Origin: Adiantum capillus-veneris
Taxonomy: Eukaryota; Streptophyta; Polypodiopsida; Polypodiales; Pteridaceae
Direction of reading: 5' to 3'
Length of the DNA: 64,000 nt
Assembly: GCA_014529385.2 (NCBI GenBank)
Contig: CM043964.1
Span: 104,085,587 to 104,149,586, forward strand
Made by a program: the position numbers and the translations under genes. Shown here piece by piece: positions 1 through 12,070 of the stretch (position 1 is the first letter of the stretch; every line of letters starts with the position of its first letter). The notes beneath the pieces were generated by a model. It made no database searches. It saw nothing but the letters and a program-made list of their open reading frames with translations, and had not been told where the DNA came from.

Positions 1-282
1 ATAAATGTTTTGGGGTAATGTTCTCAATGGTGCCATTGGTTTGGTTCAGGCATGCCAAGGCATCTGGCGGCCGCTGCTGTTGTTTCCTGCTGCGAATCGG
101 GCGATGTTTCTGCTGGTGGTACATCCTAGAAGAAATGGTGGTTGATGGATAGATTCAAAAGCGAGCAAATTCTCATCATAGAAGTGCATGAAGTCAATAA
201 CAAAGATACTGAGTCAGGCAAGGGACGCAAAAGTGTTGTGTGTTTAGAGCCTAATTTGATTAGGACTGAAAGTTTTCAACAA

Positions 283-354
283 GCGTTCGTAGTCCAACGG
301 TCAGGATAATTGCCTTCCAAGCAATAGACCCGGGTTCGACTCCCGGCGGACGCA
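283..354 (+). tRNA. trnG-UCC: tRNA-Gly(UCC), left arm copy
   Basis: A 72-nt cloverleaf. The acceptor strands pair over seven positions with one T-G wobble at pair 5. The anticodon stem ATTGC/GCAAT encloses the loop CTTCCAA, giving anticodon TCC at 316-318. The T arm CCGGG/CCCGG encloses TTCGACT. The A box (TAGTCCAACGG) and B box (GGTTCGACTCC) are intact, so RNA polymerase III could transcribe it. The sequence is of the nuclear plant tRNA-Gly(UCC) type. No T run follows directly; the first clear one is T7 at about 425-431, so a transcript would have a long trailer. An identical gene lies in the other arm. Confidence 0.93.
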
Positions 355-728
355 TCTTGCTTAGATAGCAGGATTCGTTGGGATAAGAGCTTTGAAAGCT
401 GATCTGCGCATTTCGAATCGCCCACTTTTTTTGTTGCGGTAAATCGAGCGACTTCTTTTTGGGTTTAGGATTCGTAAGCTCACTACAGTGCTGGCAGTGC
501 AAGGGCTTTGACCACTCTATTGAGACTCGGTAACACGAGGCCTTCTCACACCAAGGCTTAGTAAAAAATTTGCACGTAAGTCCCTTTTATTCTTTGAGCT
601 AGGCATCTAGGACACACACAGACGGTGACATCATAGATAAAGTAACAAGGTAGATATCGAGTACTTTTAATAGCAACTAGGCTTGCCACACAAGCGCTTT
701 GTCCACCTAGACTCATGAAGTGGAAATG

Positions 729-733
<5 letters not shown>

Positions 734-796
<63 letters not shown>
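734..796. repeat. (CT)n(CA)n compound microsatellite
   Basis: About 15 CT units followed by about 13 AC units. The mirror tract in the right arm is at 27,762-27,824. Open frames across it encode only Cys-Val and Arg-Glu runs and are not genes. Confidence 0.95.
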
Positions 797-800
<4 letters not shown>

Positions 801-1693
801 CCACAAAGATGAGCCTGAAAATTCCATCTAATGTCTCGTCTTAGGATGAATTCTAGTTGAAGTATATCATCCAATTCATACAATTGAGGCACGTCTTCTT
901 GCATTGGTTTTTTGAAAGAAGAGCCCTTGAAGGATTTAGTAGGCTTACATGAAACGGAACTTGAGAAAAAAGCATTCATTTCTTCAAAAGTCAAAGAATG
1001 AGGATGCTTATCTGTCGCTAGATTCTACCTATGCATAGAGGAGAAATTGGTGATAGAAAAAGAGAGAAATATTAAAGACATCTATTCATATTGTATAGAA
1101 GAAAAACAATAATCATTATGGACAATCTACTAACAAAAAACTCTTAAGCCTAGCTGCTCTCAAGCACATTATGTACACAATATGTAGTGTCACCTCTTGT
1201 CAGGTAGTCACCTTTAAAAGGAGGGGATGACTACTGGTATACTTGCTATTTTAATGGACCCTTTCGCACCATTTGAACATCCTATGAGTGTCCATTTTTC
1301 ACATTCCCATTTCTCTCATCCGTATTGGCTTGCAATGGCTTTCCAAGTCATATTGTACTCAAAACAAGACTTGCAACAATAGCTCTATTGATAAACAAGA
1401 ATCGACTTGCCATTGGACTCAACAAAATGGTCATCCACAACATAAAAATTAAACTCGACTATCCCGATGTCAATGCTAGATCATTTATGTGACACTTTAC
1501 CAAACTGATCAAGATCCTAATCAAGAATGAGATCAGTCATCAACACTTACCAAGTTAGCCATAGTTGACCAACCAAAGACTCTCGAATAATACTTTGAAG
1601 GTTTTGTTTAAAAAAAACCTCCAAGATTCTTCTAAAGTACAATCGTCTTGTGCCTTCACTAATGATCCCTTAATCACCCTTAACCACAATTTT
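797..1693. other. Arm sequence with no recognised feature
   Basis: Mirror at 26,865-27,761. On the minus strand, 767-994 (right arm 27,564-27,791) has an open frame of about 60 non-repetitive residues, rich in Ser, Phe and Lys, that runs into the microsatellite. I do not recognise it and it has no supporting exon structure. The rest is AT-rich with frequent stops; it may be the decayed downstream part of the Copia whose integrase fossil lies next to it. Confidence 0.5.
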
Positions 1694-1915
1694 CGAAACT
1701 TCAAACCAAAACTCATGTGAAAGTAAAACATAGTATCCATCACAAAAATAATCTCCATCGTTATTAGCCCTTCAGCACTTAAGCCTCTTGTTTGACTGTG
1801 TCCCAATCTATGAAATCCATTTTTTCGTGATACAAAGTGCATCATCCGTATGAGTTGATGGATATGCCCAAGCCTTACGAGTTGCATCTACTATGAAGGT
1901 GAAAAAGTAAGAACA
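1694..1915 (-). pseudogene. Fossil Copia integrase core, left arm
   Basis: Reverse complement of 26,643-26,864; the right-arm entry gives the reading. This copy carries the same stops and so decayed before the arms separated. Confidence 0.7.
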
Positions 1916-2154
1916 ACACCACCTAAGTGACTTAATAAGCATATGCACACACACATCCAATTTTAGCGACTCAAATTTCTCAAGCTTCTACTTGCCTACA
2001 AACAGTGTATAACTTACTCTGGCATGCTTACTATACAAAAAATGTTCACATAGTTCAATCTTAAGAAAATGAACACAAAGACATAACCCAAACAAGAAAG
2101 AGCGTTCATTTAACCGTTCCTCAAATTTTCAAACAGGCTATACCACGAAGGGGT

Positions 2155-3672
2155 TATCAATGTCTTAAGAACACACCAAACAACATACACAACAAAACAT
2201 TACACTTTTCATACACAACTTGATGTCCATTGCAAAATGTTCTCGATGCAATATTACACCATTTGGATGATATGCATGTACCTAAATTAACAAAAACTCA
2301 ATCATTTCTGCCAAAAAATTTTGCAAGTCTTGCAAAACAATTTTTCATGAAAATTTTCATAATTTTGATTGCACCAATGCATTCAAAGTAGATCTGAGTG
2401 CGTATGAGGGAGTTCTGACAACACCGAGTCAAAAACATCCTGTATGAGTCAACTTCTTCTATAACTAAAAAAACTAGAAAGAAAAAGGGAGATGAACTTG
2501 GCCTTATCGTTCCCTTCTCCAATAGCTCTTTGAGTTGTGCATAGGGGAGTCTTTGAGGAGGTTTGTTAGGAGGATAGTTCCTGGAACAACCTCAATTTAA
2601 TGGCTATCTTCACCAAAAAAGAAGGGTGTTTTGTAAATAATGGAAGCGTGCTCATCGAGAAACAATTTTTAGAAATGAATCCTCTTTATCAATGTCTTAA
2701 GAACACACCAAACAACATACACAACAAAACATTACACTTTTCATACACAACTTGATGTCCATTGCAAAACGTTCTCGATGCAATATTACACCATTTGGAT
2801 GATATGAATGTATCTAAATTAACAAAAACTCAATCATTTCTGCCAAAAAAATTTGCAAGTTTTGCAAAACAATTTTTCATGAAAATTTTCATAATTTTGA
2901 TTGCACCAATGCATTCAAAGTAGATCTGAGTGCGTATGAGGGAGTTCTGACAACACCGAGTCAAAAACATCCTGTATGAGTCAACTTCTTCTATAACTAA
3001 AAAAACTAGAAAGAAAAAAGGAGATGAACTTGGCCTTATCGTTCCCTTCTCCAATAGCTCTTTGAGTTGTGCATGGGGGAGTCTTTGAGGAGGTTTGTTA
3101 GGAGGATAGTTCCTGGAACAACCTCAATTTAATGGCTATCTTCACCAAAAAAGAAGGGTGTTTTGTAAATAATGGAAGCGTGCTCATCGAGAAACAATTT
3201 TTAGAAATGAATCCTCTTTATCAATGTCTTAAGAACACACCAAACAACATACACAACAAAACATTACACTTTTCATACACAACTTGATGTCCATTGCAAA
3301 ACGTTCTCGATGCAATATTACACCATTTGATATGAATGTATCTAAATTAACAAAAACTCAATCATTTCTGCCAAAAAAATTTGCAAGTCTTGCAAAACAA
3401 TTTTTCATGAAAATTTTCATAATTTTGATTGCACCAATGCATTCAAAGTAGATCTGAGTGCGTATGAGGGAGTTCTGACAACACCGAGTCAAAAACATCC
3501 TGTATGAGTCAACTTCTTCTATAACTAAAAAAACTAGAAAGAAAAAAGGAGATGAACTTGGCCTTATCGTTCCCTTCTCCAATAGCTCTTTGAGTTGTGC
3601 ATGGGGGAGTCTTTGAGGAGGTTTGTTAGGAGGATAGTTCCTGGAACAACCTCAATTTAATGGCTATCTTCA
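2155..3672. repeat. 532-bp tandem repeat, about 2.9 copies (left arm)
   Basis: Units start at the phrase TATCAATGTCTTAAGAAC at 2,155, 2,687 and 3,219, a period of 532 bp. The third unit is cut at about 3,672. Units differ by a few bases; one lacks four bases (GGAT near 3,330), which shortens the ORF spacing to 528. Each has a 74-codon open frame on the minus strand with no recognisable domain. I treat it as non-coding tandem DNA. The mirror array is at 24,886-26,403, and a single diverged unit lies at about 22,140-22,715. Confidence 0.92.
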
Positions 3673-4331
<659 letters not shown>

Positions 4332-4501
4332 GGATTGAACATGAAACATTCACATCAAAATTTGATAGATCATAATTGAAAAGTACATCGGCATCAATCA
4401 CACATAACGAAAAAATATAATCTTGAATACCTCATCATTCTAATTTGTTAGGATATATGGGTGGATGCCACAAGGTTCTATTCATATCACAAAGTGAGTG
4501 A

Positions 4502-4533
<32 letters not shown>

Positions 4534-4537
4534 GTGT

Positions 4538-4578
<41 letters not shown>

Positions 4579-4706
4579 TCTCTAGGCTGATTCAACGTGA
4601 TAACCTACTTGATTGGAAAGCTTAACTTGAAATGAAACTTAAAAATGTATTGCCTTTGTCCACTCTCATCTAGGGCTTAGATAATCTCAAAGAAGCTTCT
4701 AGTTTC

Positions 4707-5033
4707 TTGAACCTTAGGCATAAGCTTAGAGTAAGCCATGTACTTAGCAGCAAATACCCTAAGATTTCTAGTGACCATGCTATTGACTTAGAGCTACGTA
4801 GGAGTCAACCATTGGGGGATCCTGAGCCAAAGAGTACATTGACCACACATTCAAAGATTGATGTCATCCGTAGATCCATTAGTTGTGCTATAGATTCTAC
4901 TATCCATATGGAGCTAAGTGCTAGCCAGATGATGACCATTATACAGAGAGCTAGGAGATTGCAAATTTTCTTCTTTGCAAGAAACTCTCTTATCCCTCCT
5001 AGTTACATTAGACCTTTTATTTGTGCAAATTGA
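4707..5033 (+). other. Uncharacterised 108-codon open frame in the arm
   Basis: Open from a TTG at 4,707 to a TGA at 5,031-5,033, mirrored at 23,597-23,923 on the minus strand. The composition is not low-complexity and includes a basic segment 'IIQRARRLQIFFFARN' near the C-terminus. There is no recognised domain and no ATG start near the 5' end. It is conserved between arms only because the arms are near-identical. The truncated third copy (12,685-12,910, minus) keeps the first 11 codons and then diverges. It could be chance or a remnant. Confidence 0.2.
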
Positions 5034-5890
5034 CTATGGTGCACTAGACACATGCACGTAAGGTGCAGTTGGCACATATGGGGTAGGCATAATTGACAAA
5101 TTGAAATGTTGACTTGTCTTGACATAGAAGCTATGTCTAGTGTCAACCTGCGGTGTGATAGGTGGTTAGCTCTTTGATAGACAAATGATCAATGTCCATG
5201 GTGTCTCAATGAGTGTATGTCAAGCTCTCTTCACATATGATCATCATCTCTGTGATGCACCATCATGTGCTCTATGGCTTGCTACACACACAATTGTGTC
5301 ATCACAAGACAAACATCTATCATGAAGGCCTTTTTGGGAAACATAAACCTGTTTAATCCTATGGTAATCTCTATGAGTCAATCTATGGCTAGAATTCCTT
5401 GTGTGCCCTGCTAAAGTGGAACTACATTGGGGTGTAGAGGTCAAACTAGGCTCCAATGGCTTTGATCTGTTGTGTGGCCTCTATTGTGGTCTCATCAATG
5501 TGATCTATAGGAACCTGATGTGGCAATGTCTCACAAGTTGTATATGCCTGCTCTATGATCAGGGAATGTGGTCATGTCAATGCACAAAAATATGGCTCTA
5601 TGTAAATATCTATAATGGTGTGGCTACTCTATAGATGAATCACTCAATAATGTGTTTCTCTGCTGCATATCAAGGTGGTGAGCAACACATGTTGGGTCTA
5701 TGTTGTCAGTCTCGTATTGATCTAACCTATGAAGATCACTCTATGGTATGCTAAACTCTAGAGCTACATACAAGGGTGGAATAGTCCTAGGAATCTCTCT
5801 TGGAGGATCGCAATCACTCACGGGTCTCGGAGGTGATCTATGAACTCACTGGGTTGGAGCTATCAAAGATAGTCTAGCTCTATAACGTGC
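5034..5890. other. Arm sequence with no recognised gene
   Basis: Mirror at 22,740-23,596. Short overlapping frames on both strands (70-78 codons) show no domain. The sequence has many CTCTATG and ATAGAG words and may derive from an old LTR-element leader, but I cannot show it. Confidence 0.4.
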
Positions 5891-5914
5891 TTAATTAATC
5901 AATGGTCTGGGTGT

Positions 5915-6199
5915 GTATCTCAATTCAATAGTCAACACATAGATGGCATAATCAGTGCCTCTATATAATTTCTCTCGAGGATCTCGATCCAACATAAGCA
6001 TGACACTCACACTTGAAGCTAACTCTCTAGATGTGCTAGACTCTTGTGTGTACCAACATCTATAGTCGTCAACATATATCTGCATCTGCTCAAGTCTACA
6101 CAACTCTACCAATGTCGGATGAGTATGTGTATCTAAAGACTCGTCATAAGATAAAGTCTCTATGGCTTGTAAGTCAATCTCAAACATCGGCAAGTACAT
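5915..6199 (-). other. Unrecognised 102-codon open frame over the inner arm junction
   Basis: A minus-strand frame from an ATG at 6,197-6,199 runs to 5,891, crossing the inner end of the left arm. It is acidic and tyrosine-rich, with no domain I recognise. It lies downstream (minus strand) of the LTR of the antisense Copia remnant, so it is outside that element's coding region. Low confidence that it is a gene. Confidence 0.2.
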
Positions 6200-6574
6200 C
6201 GCATCATATCTCTATCAAGAGATAGAGAAGAAGAGAGCTTGAGCTCTTGCAAGCGCGCGTGCACACACACATACACACAAAGATGGAGGTAAAATACTGT
6301 AATTCTTCTTCACAAACTTAAGATAAGAGGTCTACAAAACATTAAAAAAAATACAACTTAATGGGGGAACTATGGCATGATGGTCTAGTATAAACTGCTA
6401 GTGAATAAGGTGAATAGATAAGTGTGCCATCACTCTGGTAGGTAGACCAACTCGGAGTAGTACAATTGTAGTATCACTAGTGAAGATAAGCGTATCTACC
6501 AAGGCGTTCTAGTGATGATGACTATCGGTTGTAGTCATCTATGAGTCATATACATTGAGCTTGACATCTCAACA
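6200..6574 (-). mobile_element. 3' LTR of antisense Copia remnant (far end uncertain)
   Basis: On the minus strand the LTR begins TGTTGAGATGTC at 6,574, directly after a purine-rich tract (GAGGGGGAC, 6,575-6,583) that fits a polypurine tract. The far end has no clear flanking signal, so 6,200 is an estimate. No second LTR is present; only the 3' end of the element survives. Confidence 0.65.
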
Positions 6575-6584
6575 GTCCCCCTCA

Positions 6585-6795
6585 AGCTCAATGCCATCTC
6601 TTGTATGCTAAGCATCGCTTGAAATTGACGTAGATTCTCCGCTCCAAGGGCCTTCGTGAAGATATTTGCAACCTATGCATCCTTTGCCATGTACTCAAGG
6701 TTGATATCTCCTGTTAAGACCCTCTCTCTGATGAAGTGATAGTGCATCTCAATGTGATTTGTATTGGTATGAAACACTGGGTTTTGTGTCAATTG
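6585..6795 (-). pseudogene. Copia RNase H C-terminus, truncated
   Basis: The minus-strand translation reads 'NPVFHTNTNHIEMHYHFIRE', then 'NLEYMAKDA', a stop, 'VANIFTKAL' and 'LRQFQAMLSI'. This is the conserved end of Copia RNase H (N-P-x-F-H-x-R-T-K-H-I-E, F-I-R-E, then D-x-F-T-K-x-L). There is one in-frame stop (GCA TAG GTT). The 5' side is cut at 6,795, where an opposite-strand LTR begins, so the rest of this element has been lost or displaced. Confidence 0.85.
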
Positions 6796-6886
6796 TGTTG
6801 GAGCTGTATATGGATTACTAGGTCTCACCTATATATTTGTATCTTGTCCTCAATATGAATCAGTCTTTGGTGTGTCTCTTGTCTCG

Positions 6887-6964
<78 letters not shown>

Positions 6965-6985
6965 ATCTCAACATGATATTAGAGC
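6796..6985 (+). mobile_element. LTR plus primer-binding site of an older LTR element
   Basis: The LTR runs from TGTTGGAGCTG (6,796) to CTCAACA (6,973), 178 bp, and includes a (CT)n block at about 6,889-6,960. It is followed directly by TGATATTAGAGC (6,974-6,985), ten of twelve bases matching the usual initiator-Met primer site TGGTATCAGAGC. The element's leader continues at 6,986-7,176 and, beyond the nested Copia-1, at 12,303 to about 12,782. No coding part or second LTR is visible. Confidence 0.7.
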
Positions 6986-7176
6986 AGTAAAGATCACGCA
7001 ACAATTCAATTCATGGTGACAAAACAGAGTATATATATACAATTCACAAATTGCTAAAAAAATTATTTTTGAGTATTGATTCTTGTTAAATGTGGTTGTT
7101 TTGTGTTAAGAAGAATATGATAGTGTTTTGTGTGATGTTTATTGCTAATCGATATGGTGAATTGTTGATTATGTTT
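6986..7176 (+). other. Leader of the older LTR element, left part
   Basis: AT-rich, non-coding, interrupted at 7,177-7,181 (GCTTG) by Copia-1 and resumed at 12,303. No gene is visible. Confidence 0.5.
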
Positions 7177-7181
7177 GCTTG

Positions 7182-7408
7182 TGTTACCATATACATGTGG
7201 TAGTGATGTGTGTGAACACACTAGGACCGCCGGGGCATTTTTTCCCTCTTTAGGAGGTTTTTTCCCCCGTGCATTGTATATACGCCCATCACTCTAGGGC
7301 TATCCATCTTTTCATTGCACACTAAGTAACACACTCTCTATTGTGTGCCTTGAGCTTCCTTCGTCTTCTCCAAGCTGTGTGTGTTTCTCTGCAACCCTAA
7401 TTCCAACA
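7182..7408 (+). repeat. Copia-1 5' LTR
   Basis: 227 bp, TG...CA ends. TATATA at about 7,277-7,282 is a plausible promoter box. Starts right after target duplication copy GCTTG. Confidence 0.95.
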
Positions 7409-7410
7409 AT

Positions 7411-7422
7411 TGGTATCAGAGC
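7411..7422 (+). other. Copia-1 primer-binding site
   Basis: TGGTATCAGAGC, complementary to the 3' end of initiator tRNA-Met, two bases after the LTR. The same site is present in Copia-2 at 13,927-13,938. Confidence 0.93.
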
Positions 7423-7707
7423 AGGTCACGTCCTCCCGGGCTTAGTCGCCAGCTGCTCCAGCACACGCCTGCTCACTTTCTACGATTTCTGCTCAGAATT
7501 TTGATTTGGGCTCATTTCGGCCTCCGTTTCCACTACGGGCAGTACTGCACAGGCTATTTCGTCATTTTGTGTAGATTTTCTGTCAGTGCCGTTTTCTGCA
7601 TAACAGGTGCCTTATAGTCTTCTACGGTTTGTGCTATATAGCACAAGTTGTTCCCGCTCCATTTCTCCTATTTTCGGGCAGTTTTCACATCAGGTGCAGC
7701 ATTTACC

Positions 7708-9687
7708 ATGGCTGACAACAACAACACAGATGTGTTCAAGATGTTTGTTGCTGAGGACAGGTTGGATGGGGACAACTACCCTATGTGGGCTTATATGATG
7801 CAACATGTTCTTGTGTCAAAAGGTGTCTGGAACATTGTGCAGGGCATTGATGTACGTCCTGGTTCTGAAGATGTAGGCGATATTGAGGATGTTGCAGGTC
7901 TTGCTGCAAGGATTGCAGCTGTTAGAGTTGTTTTGCCTACGACAGAACAAGCTCGTTGGGATGTTAAGGATGCGCAGGCTCATGCATTGATTGCGTTGTC
8001 TGTGAAGCGCACCATTATTCCTCACATCCGTTCAGCAAAATCTGCAAAACAGGCTTGGGATATTCTAGCAGGTCTTTATGCAAGCCGCAATGAGGCTAAA
8101 ATTGCTTTGCTGCGTAAAGAGCTAGAGTCGAAGATTATGCATGAAGAAGATGATATGGACACTTTCCTTGCTAGTGTCAAGGATATCAATGAGCAACTCA
8201 TTTCTGCAGGTGAAGTCATTTCGGACAGTTCCCTTGTGCAGACTGTTCTTGATGCCTTACCAGATTCCTACCAGACTTTTGCTAGTACTTGGAGACTGAT
8301 GACCCAAGGAAATCCTGAAGTTGTCAAGTTTGATGCATTATGCACATTGCTGTTGCAAGAGTCACTTTCTAGAAAAAACAGGACTAGGCAGCGTGCAGTT
8401 GAACAGGCTTTTATTGCTTCTCAAAGAAAGGGTGGTAACAGTAATGCAGCCACTTCTTATGGTTTTGCTGCGAGTGGCAAAAATTCTGTTCCTAATGCTT
8501 CTGCTGGCAGCACTTCGTCTGGCAATTCTGGTGATAAGGGCAAAAAGAAGATGCGTTGCCATTATTGTAAAGCCAATGATCACTTGATCAAGTCGTGTCC
8601 TAAGTTGAAGGCCAAAGAGGCTAAGAAGAAAGAGGGTGGTTCCACTGCAAATGTTGGTTCCACTACAAATGCAGCCATTGTTGAGTCTTCTGTGAAAGGA
8701 GATTGTGATGCTGATGTTGATGCAGAATGGGCTTTTAGCGCAGAGTGCACTTACAATCCTGCTGTCCATGATGCATGCTTGTCAGTTGCTGCAGATTCAC
8801 ATGTGTGGTATTTCGACAGTGGTGCTACAAAGCACATTACCTCACATCGTGAATTGTTTACCTCTCTCGAGTCTGTCCCTCATGGGAATTCAGTCACTTG
8901 TGCCAACAACGCCTCTTATCCAGTTCAGGGAGTTGGAAAGATTGTGCTCACTGCTGCTAATGGTAGTTCCTTCACACTTGTTGATGCACTTTATGTACCT
9001 GGAATCAAGAAGAATCTCTTGTCTGTATCCGCACTTGCTAGACTTGGACTTGTAGTCAAATTTGTGGATGACAGATGTACAGTTCATGATCTCAGTTTTG
9101 GTGATGAAATTGTTGCATGTGGGCTTTTGTGCCGTGGGCTGTATAAGCTCACTTTGTATGACAAGTGTGGACAAAAGTTTGCAAATGCTGTTGCAGATTC
9201 AAGGGCTATTTCAGATGCAAAACTTTGGCATGCACGTTTTGGTCATCTGAATTTTGCCAGTTTGCTGCGTTTGCAGAAATCTGATATGGTTGCTTCTTTG
9301 CCACCTCTTGAAGCACCTGTCAAACATGTTTGTGAAGGCTGTGTTTTGGGTAAAATGCAGTGTTCTAAGTTTCCTAAGGATGGTTCAGTTAGGGCCACAT
9401 GCAGGTTGCAGCTTGTGCATAGTGATGTTTGTGGGCCCATGCAAACTCCGTCCTTGGGCAATTACCTGTACTTCGTGACTTTCATTGATGATTACTCCAG
9501 GCATGCATGGGTATTTCCGCTTAAAGCGAAGTCCGAAGTTTTTATGTGCTTCAAACAATTTTTGGCTATGGCTGAAAATGTCTCAAAATGTACTATGGGC
9601 ACCCTCCGTTCCGATCGAGGGGGGGAGTATATGTCTCATGAATTTAATGCATTTCTGGCTAGTCGTGGGATAAAACACCAATTATAG
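7708..9687 (+). pseudogene. Copia-1 GAG-protease-integrase frame (truncated)
   Basis: Starts at ATG 7,708 in an ACCATGG context and stays open for 659 codons. The N-terminal 250 residues form the GAG region (UBN2-like: W-D-I-L near 115, Y-A-S-R-N-E). A zinc knuckle C-x2-C-x4-H-x4-C lies near residue 284. The aspartic protease motif is F-D-S-G-A-T near 370, followed by the GAG-pre-integrase motif L-W-H-A-R-F-G-H-L near 507. The integrase core contains 'LVHSDVCGPM' and 'RSDRGGEY'. The frame ends at TAG (9,685-9,687), where a one-base deletion in the codon before V-P-Y-T-P-Q-Q-N-G breaks it. The same deletion occurs in every copy in Copia-2, there as CAG rather than TAG. Confidence 0.92.
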
Positions 9688-11995
9688 TGCCATACACACC
9701 TCAGCAAAATGGTGTTGCTGAGAGGAAAAATAGGTCACTTACGGAAATGGCACAATGTATGGTCAAAATTCAAGCTTTGCCGCATTCTTTTTTGCTTGAG
9801 GCCATCATGTGTGCCACTTAAGTACTAAACAAGTGTCCTACAAAAAAGCTTTGCAGTCTATTACTCCATATGAAGCATGGCATGATAGAAAGCCTTCTAT
9901 TGAGCACATGCGTGTTTTTGGATGTTTGGCATATGCTTTGGTGCCACAAGCACAGTGCAGAAAATTGGATGATAAGGCCGTCAAATGTATTTTTGTTGGT
10001 TATAGTGTTGAAAGCAAAGGTTACAGGTTGTATCATCCGCAAACAAAACGTATTCTATTTTCACGGGATGTACTGTTTGTGGAAGATTCTGTTCAACCCT
10101 TGCTGTCATGTACTAGAGATAGTAATGTAAGCTCATAGGACATTTATGACACTTTGTTGTTTCTTTTTAGTGGTACAAATACGAATGTAAGTTCCAATGA
10201 GGCAAATGTACAGCCTATGGGGGTTTCTGAAAATGTTTTAGAACAGCCTATTACTGATGCAGATGTACATGATGTACTTGATGAGGAAAGGGCTGAAAAT
10301 GAGTAGGCTAGAGGTATGCCAAAATGGCTAGTGCACACTTTGCGTGACAGTAAATTGGATGCACCTTTATCTAGTCGTACTCGTTCAGGCTCTCGCCATG
10401 CATCTTATGCATCAGATTGTTATGCTTTGGCTGTGTCTAGTTTACATGATGTTGAGGAGCCTCTGTCTTTTGATGAAGCACAGAATTCAGAAAATTGGAT
10501 TGCTGCCATGAAATCAGAATATGATGCACTTATAGAGAATAACACATGGACTTTATGTGATTTGCCTCCTGACAAAAAGGCCATTGGTACGAAGTGGGTT
10601 TACAAGTTGAAACGCAAGCCGGATGGTGAGATCGATCGCCATAAGGCTCGACTTGTTGCAAAGGGTTATGCACAACAAAAAGGCATAGATTATGAAGAGA
10701 CTTTTGCTCCCACTTGTCGTATGACTACTGTGCGTTTTCTATGTGCATTGGCAGCTCATTTTGGTTGGGATGTACATCAATCAGACATTGTTACTGCTTT
10801 CTTGAATGGTGACATATTTGAGGAAGTTTATGTAACGCAGCCTCGCGGTTTTGTCATAAAAGGACAAGAGGACAAAGTGTGCAAATGTAAGAAGGCTTTG
10901 TATGGGTTGAAGCAATCTCCTCGTGCTTGGTATGAGAAAGCTGACACTCATTTGGTTAAATGAGGCTTTCGTAACAGTCCAACAGAAAGCACATTGTATG
11001 TAAAGCGTGAGGATGATGTATTTCTCATTGTGGTTCTTTATGTTGATGATTTGCTGATCACTGGACCAAATGAGAGACATATTGCTGAATTTAAGGCTGA
11101 TTTGAATGCTACTTTCAAGATGAAAGATTTGGGGCTGTTGCATCATTACTTGGGTATACAGTTTAAGCAGTGTGATGGTGGTATTGCCTTGTGTCAGAAA
11201 AGTTACATAGAGACATTGCTATGTAAGTTTGGACTTGAGGATTGCAAACCTATTGCCACTCCCATGGAAACAGGTTTGAAGTTGAGTCTACATGATGCTG
11301 GCGATCTTGCTGATGTCACTCTTTACCAAACTGCTGTTGGCTGCCTCATTTATGTATGCAACACGAGGCCAGATATTCAGTTTGCAATCTCGCAGGTCAG
11401 CAGATTTATGCATAGCCCAGGGTCTAAGCATTGGCAGGCTGTCAAGAGGATTTTCCGCTACCTTAGTGGCACTTTACATCTTGGCTTGTTTTATCCCAAG
11501 GGGGGATCATTGCCGCCAGACTTACATGCTTTTTCGGACTCAGATTGGGCTGGTTGTTTTGACACGCGAGTGTCCACAAGTGGTTTTTGTTTCATGCTTG
11601 GCAGTTCATGTATATCATGGTTGAGCAAGAAGCAACCTACTGTGGCCACTTCGAGTTGTGAGGCTGAGTACAGGGCAGTCTTCACAGCTACGGTTGAGTG
11701 TGTATGGCTCAGACGCCTTATGGCTGACTTGGGTGTTGGACAGGACACTGCCAACACTATCTACACTGACAGTCAGAGCGCATTGGCAATTGCGAGGAAC
11801 CCAGTTTTTCATGCTCGCACAAAGCACATTGAGGTGCATTACCACTATGTCAGGGAGAGGCTCTCAGCAGGAGAGATCAGCTTGGCTTATGTGCCAACAC
11901 AGGACAACCTTGCAGATCTTTTCACAAAGGCATTGTCTCGTGAGAAGCTTGAAGCTTTCCGCAAAGCTTTGGGTTTACTCCCTTTTGTGGACTGA
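9688..11995 (+). pseudogene. Copia-1 integrase end, reverse transcriptase and RNase H (broken)
   Basis: The integrase part resumes one frame over (P-Q-Q-N-G-V-A-E-R-K-N-R), meets a TAA at A-T-stop-V-L-N-K and a second frameshift in the A run at about 9,845. From there one frame holds to 11,995 with stops at 10,136 (TAG), 10,304 (TAG) and 10,961 (TGA). The reverse transcriptase is otherwise well preserved: 'TKWVYKLKRKPDGEIDRHKA', 'GIDYEETFAP' and the catalytic Y-V-D-D at 11,039-11,050. The RNase H has D-S-D-W-A-G, the C-E-A-E-Y block, D-S-Q-S-A and the H-I-E-V-H-Y end. The coding quality around the stops looks young, but a full polyprotein cannot be made. Confidence 0.9.
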
Positions 11996-12070
11996 TCCTG
12001 TCCTCAGGGCATGGCACTTCCCTTTACTCATGTGCCAGCTCTCGTTCACCGCATCACTCTAGGGGGGATT

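Noticed and set aside
1555-1887. 110-codon minus-strand open frame (mirror 26,671-27,003)
   Set aside because: It overlaps the fossil Copia integrase in a different frame; the integrase reading explains the sequence better.
2298-3582. Three 74-codon minus-strand frames repeated at about 530 bp, and their mirror copies
   Set aside because: They are conserved only because the DNA is a recent tandem and inverted duplication. No domain, and no evidence of coding constraint.
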